From the NCBI GenBank assembly GCA_959347315.1, contig OY365814.1, forward strand, positions 3,940,116-4,004,115: DNA of 64,000 bases, written 5' to 3'. Both the position numbers and the translations under genes were made by a program. The stretch is from Bimastos eiseni (taxonomy: Eukaryota > Annelida > Clitellata > Crassiclitellata > Lumbricidae). Below, one piece after another: positions 53,866 to 64,000 of this stretch; position 1 is the stretch's first letter, and the number at the start of each line of letters is the position of its first letter. The notes below the pieces were generated by a model. That model did not search any database and was not told where the DNA came from. It was given only the letters and a program-made list of their open reading frames with translations.

Positions 53866-55225
53866 ATTTCATCTCTTTTGGATGAAAATCTTTTATTGCA
53901 CACACTATCATCTTGTCTGAAATTACATACACAAGAAAACTTTCTGACACACAACAAACATATTCAAGGCAATCAATTGGCTAAAGTGTCCAACAGTGCT
54001 TAAATGGTCGGGTCAGTTCTGTGTCGGGGCAGACACATCTTTCGATATTCCAAACTCAACTGTAATGTGCTCCTAAGTCCATCAAGATGGTGCAAATAAG
54101 GGCATGAATTGAAGAAATACCAGCATGAAGGGAGAGAGAGAGCGGTTAGGGAGGAGGTGAAAACTTGAGAGTTCACAGGGTCAGTCAAGGAAATATCCAC
54201 TTCATATTAGTAGTCCCTACTGTGGAGTAGTGGCACGAGACGAGAAGCACCCAATTAATGAGAACGGAGAGTCAATTGTTGCTTTGTCAGTCGCTGCATG
54301 TCTGAGCGTTTTATCGAATCCGCGACATCAATATCTTCAATCTGCGCTCTTCCCTAACTTGATCTTTGGTTAATCTTACATGTCAGCCACATTTATATTT
54401 TCAGTGTTCTCTCGTAAGTTAGTGGTTTTCTTTGTCAAGATTCGCTTCTTTGAGAAGAGGGGAGACGACAGAGTGCTTAAAGGCCATAGGGAAGTTAGAA
54501 ATATCCGGGGGAGATGTGTGGGAGATGTCTGGTGGGGAAATGTCTGGGTGGAAATGCCATAGACCCCTTTAATATATAGAGGGTACTCTTTATCCCTTTA
54601 GGTTCTTCAATGTATTCATACAGGTTCTACTAATTCGTGTTCTACTATAGGCTACCCTTCTTAATGGATGCAACAAAGATTATGTTATATAAATCAGTGG
54701 CAAATTCTATTAAGCATATTCTATTGGTACAAAATGGAGTTTAACATTATAAGATCAAGCCACACGAACTTTCATGTTTTAAGTCGATTAATAACATAGA
54801 CAAACCTTCAAGTTGATCCTATATTGCATATAAAACAGGTCAATAGACGAGATGCTAAATTGACATTTCATAGCACGCCGTGTGTATTTCGTGTGAATAC
54901 CAAGACGTGAGGCCACGTACATTAGAATAATGCCTAACAGAAGATTTATTTCTAAACAAAGGCGGATTTGACTCTGCAGAGTAGATGCCCTCTGTAACAA
55001 GAGACTATGCGATAATTATTCTGCCGACTGGCAACGAATACCTCTGCTCCATACTGTAGCCAGGCCTTACCTTTCCAGAGGCGGATTCCTTTCGCTACTA
55101 GATCACGCCATGCTGTGGGTGTCTATATGAGGAAGTTTGCACTGGGCTTATGCAGTACATAATTCTGTCTAATTACACGTACTGTAATTACATGCACTGT
55201 AAATACATGCGCAATGACCACATGT
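53866..55225. other. No gene; decayed GATGTCTGG array
   Basis: 54505-54560 holds a decayed copy of the GGAGATGTCC array. The rest has no recognisable content. Confidence 0.5.
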
Positions 55226-55229
55226 ATAA

Positions 55230-55710
55230 TATCGTGTGTCGGTTTATGCGTGTGTCTGTTTGTGTGCGTCTGTATGTCTGTCGGTGTGCCTGCGTGTGTC
55301 TGTGTATGTTTGTGTGTGCCTGTATATGTGCCTGTGCAACTGTATGTGTGTCTGTCTGGGTGGGTCTGTGTATATGTCTGTGTATGCCTGCATGTATGTG
55401 TATGTGTGTCTTTGTTTGTCTGTCTGTGCATGCGTATGTGTCTGTGTATCTGTCCATGTGTCTGTGTGCGTGTGTCGGTGTGTCTCTGTGCGTGTGATTG
55501 TGTATACCTGTGTATGTGCCAGTGTGTATGTGTCTCTATGTGTAGCTTTGTAAATGTCCGTGTGTGCATGTGTCTGTGTCTATGTTGGTCCATGTGTGTA
55601 TTTATGTGTCTGTATGTGTGTGTCTCTGTGTCTCTGTCACTATGTGTGCCTTTGTGTCTGTCTGTGTATATTTATGTCTGTCTGTATGTAAGTGTGCATG
55701 TATGTTAGTA
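55230..55710. repeat. GT-rich microsatellite, 480 bp
   Basis: TGTGTCTG, TGTATGTG, TGTGCCTG and TGTCTGTG words throughout. The long Cys/Val and His/Thr ORFs on both strands here are by-products. Confidence 0.95.
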
Positions 55711-55984
55711 CATAATACATAATGATACAATTTTACACAGTCTACACAGATCAACCGGGTGTCTATGAAATACGTAATGAATGTTAGTCGTCTTACTATC
55801 TACTGCCTTATCTTTTGGACATTGACATGTGACTAATTTCACCAGGATTATCAATTTTGTGCTGACTAAGCGCCTATGAATAAGCTGGTTCACTTGTAGG
55901 CAGAGTAGAAATTTGAGATAGGCCTACGATTACGATGCACGTACATTTATCTCCTTGATTAAGGCTGTAAAAAAATGTTGAGAT

Positions 55985-56315
55985 GACGACCCGCGTATCC
56001 GTCGACCCACGCAGTCGGGTACCCGGGTACTCGACCGCGTGATTATTTTTTTAGGAAATGTAGAGAATTCCGCATTTTGACGGAATGTCAGGCACCCGAG
56101 AATCGATTTCATTGCCAGGGCAGTCAACAAATATTACCAATCTGCATAGGTTCGGGTAAAGTCGCGCATTTTACGGAATGTCTTTACCCGATAACCGATT
56201 TTCATTGCCCGGGCACTCAACCAATATGCGCTTTTACGAATTTCGGGTACCCAAAAATCGATTTAATTACCCTGGTAGTCAGCTTCGGTCGGGTACCCGG
56301 GTACCCGTTGACACC
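55985..56315. repeat. Element with GGGTACCC palindromic ends
   Basis: The left end (56011-56035, CGGGTACCCGGGTACTCG) and right end (56288-56312, CGGGTACCCGGGTACCCG) are near-identical and self-palindromic. Between them a unit of about 90 bp (ACGGAATGTC..CACCCGA..CGATTT-CATTGCC..GGGCA-TCAAC) repeats at least twice (56080 and 56174). It looks like a short palindrome-ended MITE. Confidence 0.6.
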
Positions 56316-58760
56316 CTTATCCATGATGCAAACGACTTACCAAACGGTAAACGTGCGCCCGTTGTGATCAAAGTAATCTGAAAGTCTGAAGTAAAGATAA
56401 TAAATTTAGTATAGATGCGTCGTAACAAGTTTACTTAACTAAATAAGTAAACTGAGAAAATCTGCATGTAGGCTATTATCTAGGCTTTACCACGTCTGAT
56501 ATTATTTTATAGGCACCCGGGTGTCCTAGATTCCATTTTCAAAAATTAATTGCTTGCCGAAAATAGTGTGAGAATCTGAAAATCAAACTAGATTTCTGGG
56601 TGAACATAAATTAGATAGGAAACAGAAGGTAGAATACAGCAGTCTTCACATCGATTAGGCCACGTGACCTGCGCTGCATTTCAGAGAAAATAACCAATAT
56701 AGTAAACAATTATTAAGAAAATGAAAGCAGAAAAGGGCCGATAATTTCATAAAAGAGCGCTCAGGCCAAAAAGGAGAAAGTCAATTGACCAAATGAATAA
56801 AATATGCTAGTGTATAATGCGCCCATGTGTGTAGCTATCTAAGATAGCTAAACAGTATAAAGGATCTCAATGTTATGAAATATCTACTGCAAGCAACTCT
56901 GAAATACCTCCGGCTCTGCAACTAGTCAGAAACGGAATCGATATTAAGCAAAAATAGAGAGAAAACGGATTACAAACTTTAGGCCAATATGAAAATGTAC
57001 TGAAACACGTAAAAATGTTAAAGACGTTGTTGCTAAGCCTATGTTGCTATAAGACGCTGTTGAATATTGAAATACACAAATACACAATGCGCAGTTAGAG
57101 GCCAGACAAGACCGATCTCATTGATTTTCACCTCAATCACGGCCATACGCGCTTGATATGAGAAACTGAATCAATAGCCAGCGCTTAACCATAGTACCGG
57201 GGAGTACAATAGTTCAGTACTTCGTCACGGTCTCAGTCAGCGGACTTTCCTACGCTGAAAGGATTGCACAAGCAACGGATCTGCCTGTAGCCGCATAAGA
57301 TACATCGCGAATCAATATTCTGCAGAACGGGAAACACCGACTTTCCTGTGTCTCTTTTCCATGAAGCTGAGATAGAACCGCATTCGAAAACCCTTGGAAA
57401 CATAATTCCATGTACGCGTCACCCATAGAAACGTCGATACTTTAGAATCCGCATTATAATTGTAATTACATTTCTAAGCTCCGAACACTTCTAAAATATA
57501 GTAACTAATGTTATAGGCATACCTTCTGTAATAATGTAACGTAGGCCTACATTGGAATTTATCGATAGCCTTAGATTCATGGCGTGGCGTTTTAATGATT
57601 TTAGTTCAATTTAAAACTGACAGACCGCAGTACGATTACAGACATAGTCAGTGTATGGGCGAATGCCGACAAGTTATTGCATGTACTGAATGTAACAGTT
57701 ACTGTTAGCAGCCATGCAAGGCGCTCACTAGGTTACGTCATACGTCCAATATGACCAACGTCGCCAGATTACGGCACTGGAGATTTTATAATATATATTT
57801 GGTGGCATTGGCTCACAACAATCGGATTTTGTGATATTTCAGCGGATTCTTACTCTCACTAAAAGGCAGATAGAAAGAAAATGCCTATTGTGATAATAAT
57901 TATTATGGGAACCGAGATTAACGTCCAATACAACGTGATGCTGTTTCCAAGCGTTCACGATTTATTAAGTGATAGCAAGGCGCTTATTGCTCTAAAATGT
58001 GAAGGAGATGGTTAAAGGTTGAACTTTAACATAATTATACTTCTGGATAGAAATAAATGGCCACATAGCGGTGAGAATCTAGAAAGTTGAGTTGAGAGGA
58101 AGGACTAAAAGTGAAGAAAGAATTTCCGTTTGAAGAATAAAAAGATTAGTTGACGAAGAGTTTTGGACTATTTGGTATAACGCACCTGATCAGACGTATT
58201 TAGATAAAACGTAGGCCTATTATATTTTTTAAACTATTCCGTCATAAAATATCGATACCATATACTGTATTGCAAAAGCCAGTTATTCGAATTAGACTGC
58301 TGGCAACAGTAAAGGAAAAAGTGACATGAGGAGGGAAGTTCTCAGCCAACAACTACAGAATCACAAGTCTAGACCGGCCAGCTGTCTTCGACTACCAAGC
58401 CAGATAAGAATAGTTTTGGATGTGTGCATGAGCATGCGGTTCGAGGCTACCCAATAAGAGAGCGTAAATTGTTGTAGCCTACAGAAGATGCCAGGACTTA
58501 AAAATGAAGAGAAAGGTAGGAAACGAAGCGCAAAGGAATGAACTCTGTTATGAGAAAGACCATTTCAGGATGCTGGCCATCCGGCGACCATGAAGAGGCA
58601 TTATCGAAAATAAGAGCAGAATTTTATGGTAAAAATACTACATTTTATGGGTGTTACAGCTCATTATCTCTGAGCGAGAAATGCTGAAAGAAGGGCATTA
58701 TCAAATTTCAGTTGTATACTGTGGTTTGTCAGTTTTAAATAAGAATGAAATTAATATTAT
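56316..58760. other. No gene seen
   Basis: 2.4 kb without open frames, splice-bounded exons or repeats that I recognise. Confidence 0.6.
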
Positions 58761-58831
58761 CATTATTTGTTACAACTTTACCCTATGGAAGCGGATAATC
58801 CTGAACTTTCCCTGGCAGTGATGGCCATATT

Positions 58832-58885
58832 TCCTCCTCCTCCTCCTCCTCCTCCTCCTCCTCCTCTTCTTCTTCTTCTTCTTCT
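58832..58885. repeat. (CCT)n(CTT)n microsatellite
   Basis: CCTCCTCCT for about 34 bp followed by CTTCTTCTT. It gives a poly-Pro/poly-Leu ORF at 58767-59201 that is not a gene. Confidence 0.95.
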
Positions 58886-59119
58886 GCTGATGTTGAGCTG
58901 GTCTGTGGCATGGACGATTCTTGTATCCTCTTTATTTTTCTCCAACTCCTTCTGTTACTGGCTTTCCTCTTCCTTGTTGCTTAAGATTCTCCATTGTCAT
59001 TTTTACGGACAAATAATTATTAGACCTGAAAGCCGTGGCAATTGTACTTCCAAGGCAGTGTCTTCAGAGTTTGGAGTCATCCCAGCCAATGATGAAAACA
59101 ATCGCTATATATTTTCTCA

Positions 59120-59410
59120 TTTCACCTCGAAAGCAACATCAGAAGGAGAAGACTGGATTGGATGGAACATGTCTGCCGGATGGAGGAGGATAGAAAAGTA
59201 AAATAGGCGATGCATTGGTGTGTGGGAGAGCGAAAGAGGAGAGGGATGTCGAGGAAAACTGTCATAAGACAATAAGAGATTACCTGCAGTATCTGGACAT
59301 GTGGTTGGATGAGACCGAGACGCTGGCTTTGAACAGAGATGAATGGAGAATATGCATTGCCCGTTGTGCAGACCATGTCCAGAAAGGACTAGGTACTAAG
59401 TAAGTAATGG
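59120..59410 (+). pseudogene. C-terminal tail of an endonuclease/RT-type LINE
   Basis: RLDWMEHVCRMEEDRKVK in one frame near 59150, then KTIRDYLQYLDMWLDETETL, ALNRDEWRICIARCA and HVQKGLGTK to a stop at 59403. The H-V-C-R-M-x-x-D-R and D-x-W-R elements match the tail seen at 616-1080 and 63640-63915. Two frames are joined by a shift near 59215. A TAAG repeat follows the stop. Confidence 0.7.
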
Positions 59411-59786
59411 CCCATCGACCTAGAATGGCGTTGAGCTTGAGCTTCGCCTCTTTCCTATGCAGGATCCACTCACTTTTCTCGCCTCACGAAGTTGGAAGCG
59501 CCTCTCAGTAGGTTTTTTGTGGAGACGCTACCCATAAATTAAAAATGTTCGATATGACTAAATTATCAGAAGGATGATAGCCTCACTTCCAGCCACTATG
59601 CTGACTTCTCCCCCTTCGACAGCGCATATCTTATTACGGCAGACGGAAGAAGGGAAACCCAGTGAGGTATAGAGGATAGGCCTACCCTAGTGTGGAAGGC
59701 CTAAAGGTAGATGGGACAGACCCATAGAGACAGTTACCAAGCGACCAACATACACGTAGTCTACACGCAAACATGGTTGCTGTGGT
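59411..59786. other. No gene seen
   Basis: Non-coding spacer between a LINE tail and the hAT-type MITE. Confidence 0.5.
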
Positions 59787-60139
59787 CAGGGACGTCATTT
59801 CAACCTTTATCAGAGGGGGCAAGCAAGAATTCTTATGGCGACGGGGGGTTTATTTATAAAATTTGTTTTGGTTTGGTTTTTCGATTTCAGTGGTACCAAA
59901 AGATTTTATTTGTTAAATCTTGTATCGGCAAAAGCTCTGATACAGTTTCAAAATGTGAAATAATTATAGGCACCTGTGATCTGAAATAATGTTAATATAT
60001 AAAATTCAATTAGATTAATTATTAATATGGCTATTACATTATGACCTTGAATGGAATTTTGCACGCACTATAATCCAAATAAAAAAAACATAAAACATTC
60101 AGGGGGGAAATGCCCCCTAGCCCACAATTGTCGTCCCTG
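59787..60139. mobile_element. hAT-type MITE with 8-bp target duplication
   Basis: 353 bp beginning CAGGGACG and ending CGTCCCTG, the CAGGG...CCCTG termini typical of hAT elements. GCTGTGGT (59779-59786) on the left and ACTGTGGT (60140-60147) on the right form an 8-bp target duplication with one mismatch. Inside, GGGGGC near the left and GCCCCC near the right extend the inverted pairing. No transposase; the frame at 59711-59989 is not a known protein. Confidence 0.75.
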
Positions 60140-60147
60140 ACTGTGGT

Positions 60148-60866
60148 CTTTGAGGTGAAATAAATGTTTAGCCGTAAGAAATAGGGAATTGATGCAACCG
60201 TGTCTTTACAAAAATGACACTCATATACGTGCAACACTTCAATCAGGTACAACAGATCTGCCTCGCCAACTTAGTGTTGGACGAATCCACATCTTTAAAC
60301 CGAGGTCTGAGGCTCGTAATAACTCGCAAATTAATAAATAAATGAACAGAACACCAGTTTCATAAACGCTTTAAACATCAATGGATAACGATTACGAATA
60401 CTAATACTTGTGAGATTGGTATACGTATAATGCCCAATGTATCAAGCAGCGCGAAGAAAATTTGTTATGCCATAATTTTGTTAGAATTGATGAACACTAT
60501 TTTAAAGATCTGTATTTGACATCAACGCTGCAATTGTGGGTCAGTGAGTATCGTCCTTCTGGAACATTCACGCATACAGAGAGCGAAGCAAAGATGTCAC
60601 TTGACGATACACAGCGAGAAACTTAAGATATGAAATGGGAGGAAGGAGAGTGACGACGAAGAAAATAGGCTGAGGAGGAGGAAGAGCAAGCTGAAGAAAA
60701 TTACGAACTAAGAGAGTTGAGAAAGAGGAAGATGAAGACGGACAAAGAAGGAGGAGGACTGATAGAAGAAGAAAGAGGGAGGATGACGATGAGCCAACCG
60801 TGGAATGCCGTAAGAAATATGGAACTGATGCAACAGACGAATACTCAACACTCAGTTTTTACTATT

Positions 60867-60903
<37 letters not shown>

Positions 60904-61805
60904 ACATACACATAATTATTGATGTGTGCTTGCTTGTGTTCGTCTGATTATGGTTCTGTGTCTGTCTGTTTCTACAATATGTCTGTGTATGTCTGACATT
61001 GTCTGTGTATGCTTGCATGTCTCTCTTTCTCTATATCTATTTACTTTCACACCGTTCCTACCACCACTTCAACCTCTCAGTCTGATGTAGAACTGATTAG
61101 GATCATAATAACAGACGAACGAAAGCTGATGGAAAGCGTGTTGTTGTTGAACTATATGCTCCTTTGTCTCTTTCCATCAACTCACAATTTTTACATTTTT
61201 AAAGAACCCTATGTTGACAGATGAAAAACCACTGACTTGTGTGTAAATTAGTCGATCGTTCTCTCCTGGAAAATTACTGGCTCAGTTAAGATTTCACTTG
61301 AAGAAACACTGAGGTGGAAATGTTAGAAACTAAGGTTAGAAGTATACAGGAGAATGAAAAGGGACAGAGGAGTAGAAGTTGAAGGAAACGCAATAGAGAG
61401 ATGGATAGAGGAGGAGGAGAAGATGACAAAGAAGAAGAGGGAATTAGAAATCGGAGCATATAAGAGGAAAGTGAAGAAGTAGAGAGAAGACGACTGCGAT
61501 AATGAAGATGATAATGACAATGCGACCCAATCCATGGACAACTCTCACTTTCCATGACATTTTAAAGGGTTTCTCAAATGCCAAGTTATTTAACTGATGC
61601 CAAACACAAACAATAAATGATGTTTTCATTCATCTGATGTCGTTCATGGATTATATTATTTCATTTGTTTTTTGGATGATAAACTGAATTAACCGATCAC
61701 ACAGTGCATTACCGTAGGCCTAAGTATGCATTTTGCTAGACCTGCAGTGCACAATACTGCATATTGACCTGAATTGAAGACCATCGCAATCTTGTTAGTT
61801 GAAGT
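60148..61805. repeat. Simple repeats and purine-rich stretches, no gene
   Basis: 60630-60800 and 61330-61490 are GA-rich (GGAGGAGGAAGAGCAAG and similar). (TCTG)n runs from 60868 to 60901, with more TGTCTG words to 61020. Frames here have Glu/Lys/Arg bias and are not trusted. Confidence 0.6.
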
Positions 61806-61814
61806 TTAGAAATA

Positions 61815-62035
61815 TCCACACCGTTGAAATAACTATGTTCGCATCTTCTGTGATTCTTCATCAGACACAGTTACTGCTTTCACTTATAATTTCTATGACC
61901 GAGTTAATAAAGCGATTAGACAATATATCAACTAATTCAGTTGTCCTGAGGTCAGTGATTCGTGCAATTGTTGTAGATCTTCGATTGTCTTACAGTAGAT
62001 GTTGCGAACGATGCTTTGCCCTGTCTTACCACGAA
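61815..62035 (-). pseudogene. Possible decayed TRADD-N-like domain
   Basis: On minus from 62035: AKIRGKTGQSIVRNIYCKTI, EDLQQLHESLTSGQLN, then a stop, with LIYCLIALLTRS and VKAVTVSDEESQKMRT further on between stops. The strand-C-helix-SG-x-L pattern and the ending resemble the FC2/FC3 domain (TVVVWIWCQTQAALEYI...). Three stops. The similarity is weak and was judged by eye. Confidence 0.3.
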
Positions 62036-62126
62036 TCTTAGCCCTCAAGCGAACAACGGAAGGAGGTCTGGCCACACCCTTGCATATATTTGCTGAATAA
62101 CTTTTTAAATATTATATTCTACCTAG

Positions 62127-62342
62127 GAAGCACTGAAGATGATATTTTCCGAGATTACTGATATTGTCACAGTGACACTGTGCAACGATTACAATGCATG
62201 TGAATATGATAAGATGCCAAATCCAAAGCCTAAGGATCAACTTTCTGATGTTTCTGATGATGAGAACAGACCTGAAACTGACGATGGTGATGAACAAAAT
62301 GATGAGACTGGTCCTGATAGTAATGATACTGCTGATAAGTAA
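62127..62342 (+). CDS. Candidate terminal exon, acidic, unrecognised
   Basis: After a 3' splice site (TATTCTACCTAG) the frame reads EALKMIFSEITDIVTVTLCN, KMPNPKPKDQLSDVSDDENR and a strongly acidic tail (DDGDEQNDETGPDSNDTADK) to TAA. A TAAG repeat and a LINE 3' end follow immediately. It looks like a protein C-terminus, but no upstream exons were found. Confidence 0.35.
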   Translation, partial: EALKMIFSEITDIVTVTLCNDYNACEYDKMPNPKPKDQLSDVSDDENRPETDDGDEQNDETGPDSNDTADK

Positions 62343-62349
62343 GTAAGCA

Positions 62350-63560
62350 AGTAAGTAAATTCTTTAATCCGATGTCAGCAAACGCATACCATGTACATAA
62401 TAAATTTAAATTGTACTAACAAAAACATGCATATATAATTAAACACAATTCATTCGAAAGCATAGAAAACTTCATAAAATCTTGAATAACAACTGAAGAC
62501 ATGGCAAGAGGGAAGTCATTGGGCATAAAGGCACTGATATAAAAATTTAATAATGAAGCCACCCCGGGTGAAATCATCAGCCTAGGGAACAGACACATTG
62601 TGGGCACATGGACGCAGTTGGTGCTCCAAAGTCTTAATAGGAAGGAGAAGATTCTTAAGAATGTCGTCAGGATTAGGGAGGATAGAGTTGAAAAGAGAGA
62701 CATCGGCTTGCTCACAGAGATCCTCAAAGGATAGTTGTTCGGAGGGAGAAACCCATGTCGGACCAGCTTCCGAACAGCAGCATTGAGGCGAGCACGGTGG
62801 GTCGCATTAATGAAACCAAACTATGCTGGAGACGCACACCGAAGTCAGGCTAGAGCCCGAAGAACATCGTAGAGGGCCACACCATGAAGCCAATATGCTC
62901 TAAGAATGCGCAAGACGTACAAGAACTGATTTACCCTCGTACATATCCGGTCGATATGTACGTCAGAGCGACGCCTAAGGTAAGTACAACCCGCAAAATG
63001 CTCATCTCCTCCACCCCATCGATGATGGGGAAGCATATTCTTTAACCCTAGGCCGACGAACAAACATTTCCATGGATGTAGAAGTACTACGTCTGAGTTT
63101 ACACCTGGAAGCCCATGCCTGGAAATGGGCAAGCTCGAAGTCGGTAGAAGCAATAGCTGAGATCAGGACATTGCAATCATCCGCATACTTCAGCAGATTA
63201 TTGGCGCTATTAAGAAGTTTTAGCCAGAGATAGCAACTACAAAGTTGCTTGGCCGAGACCAGAACCCTGCTTGAGCTTGCATTGATCGTACAAAGGACCG
63301 AGACAACACCAATAGGCGTTGTGCTATGAGAACGATTTGGCGCTATTAAGAAGTTTTAGCCAGAGATAGCAACTACAAAGTTGCTTGGCCGAGACATGAA
63401 CCCTGCTTGAGCTTGCATTGATCGTACAAAGGACCGAGACAACACCAATAGGCGTTGTGCTATGAGAACGATTTGATAGTAGTGAGAGTTAAAGATGAAA
63501 TCAGGGATTGGGAGCTCAAAAGGAATGGCTCACCGTACCAAATGCACGGGAGAAATCGAG
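62350..63560 (-). pseudogene. Non-LTR reverse transcriptase, C-terminal half, broken
   Basis: On minus, in changing frames: ADDCNVLISAIASTDFELAH, FQAWASRCKLRR and SMEMFVRR near 63050-63200 (palm/thumb with an ADD), then EQLSFEDLCEQADVSLFNSI, LPNPDDILKNLLLPIKTLEH and QLRPCAHNVSVP at 62590-62750. It ends at a (TAAG/CTTAC) tail near 62350. A different LINE family from the CR1-like copies. An internal tandem duplication lies at 63201-63472. Confidence 0.7.
63201..63472. repeat. 136-bp tandem duplication
   Basis: TTGGCGCTATTAAGAAGTTT begins at 63201 and again at 63337. The two units differ at only a few bases (for example GAGACCAGAACC against GAGACATGAACC), so the duplication is recent. It lies inside the LINE remnant. 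Confidence 0.9.
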
Positions 63561-63639
63561 TGAGATAAGTCGGAAATAAGGTTCAGTTGTAAGCATATCT
63601 TGGATTTGATGAATAAGAGTGACCAGAGCAGCGGTAGTA

Positions 63640-63915
63640 GAACCCTCTCTCCTTCAGGCTTGAATTAATCCCTTACAGGGGAGGCGTCAGCCACTCTTCT
63701 CCATTCGACTCTGTCGCACGTGTCTTCATTTTTTAATGCTAGAGTCTTCAGGTCCTTTTGTATCATATCTTCTCATCTCTCTTCTGTCGTTCCAGATTGC
63801 GTCGTCCGTTGACATCCACTTTCATAATTTTTTTAATGCAGCTTTCGCCCTCTCTTCTCATAACATGACCGTACCATCTCACTATGGTATCTCATATTTT
63901 TTCCGTAATGCATGC
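63640..63915 (-). pseudogene. C-terminal tail of an endonuclease/RT-type LINE
   Basis: On minus: MVRSCYEKRG near 63870, then in further frames NGRRNRG-like, RWEDMIQKDLKTLAL, KNEDTCDRVEWRRVADASPV and a stop. Same protein region as 616-1080 and 59120-59410, from a distinct subfamily. It continues toward the right window edge. Confidence 0.7.
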
Positions 63916-64000
63916 TAGAGCCATAAGGACGAAAGGCATATTGGCATGAGACGTCAGAGTTAATCAAAGAATCATTGAATATTGGGTAAAAGTATTGTCT

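Noticed and set aside
55123..55708. 164-codon and 156-codon ORFs
   Set aside because: Again GT-microsatellite translations with no amino-acid complexity.
58767..59201. Proline/leucine-rich 144-codon protein
   Set aside because: Created by the CCT/CTT microsatellite joined to LINE sequence.

Overview
This window is AT-rich metazoan nuclear DNA, most likely from a marine invertebrate whose species I cannot name. Evidence for an animal: spliced exons encoding a CARD (death-fold) domain, F-box-like and SH3 domains; Polinton, Tc1/mariner, piggyBac, hAT, MULE and CR1-like mobile elements; and a very frequent palindromic octamer TAGGCCTA, which I know from several invertebrate genomes. There are no operons and few long ORFs. 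Genes appear as short exons with GT..AG borders, and most of the sequence is mobile-element debris.

Layout. 0-0.25 kb: the last two exons of a gene lying mostly off the left edge (+). 0.6-5.5 kb: a LINE tail, a palindromic tandem repeat, a Polinton integrase fragment and a MULE-like element with a FLYWCH finger. 5.55-8.5 kb: a low-copy repeat carrying a nested SINE and a nested mariner element; related copies lie at 19.4-22.0 kb. 8.5-12.1 kb: two CR1-like reverse transcriptase remnants and an LTR-like block. 13.8-18.6 kb: two decayed copies of a beta-propeller-like gene (+) and a piggyBac fragment. 26.65-27.64 kb: an SH3 domain split over two exons (+). 31.95-33.14 kb: an F-box-like exon and a CARD exon (FC1, +). 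33.4-37.6 kb: a decayed Polinton with RING, integrase, minor capsid, major capsid and protease. 37.8-38.2 kb: a GT-rich tract and a cluster of CCAAT boxes. 38.6-39.0 kb: a third propeller copy (-). 40.1-42.25 kb: FC2 (-). 43.2-43.4 kb: C-terminal exons like those at the window start (-). 45 kb: a pogo-like transposase tail. 48.3-50.9 kb: FC3 (-). 51.2-52.4 kb: a CR1-like reverse transcriptase (+). 53.0-53.9 kb: a second split SH3 (-). 55-64 kb: repeats, a hAT MITE and LINE tails.

The most interesting content is the FC family: three paralogous loci with an F-box-like exon (187 bp in all three), then a CARD exon (282-288 bp), then, in FC2 and FC3, an exon resembling the N-terminal domain of TRADD. 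Splice phases are conserved between copies. F-box, CARD and TRADD-N on one polypeptide would suggest a death-fold receptor or adaptor coupled to ubiquitin ligase; this role is inference. Two copies carry an in-frame stop in place of a tryptophan codon. SH3 and FC loci are on + left of the Polinton and on - right of it, so the window looks like a large, eroded inverted duplication.
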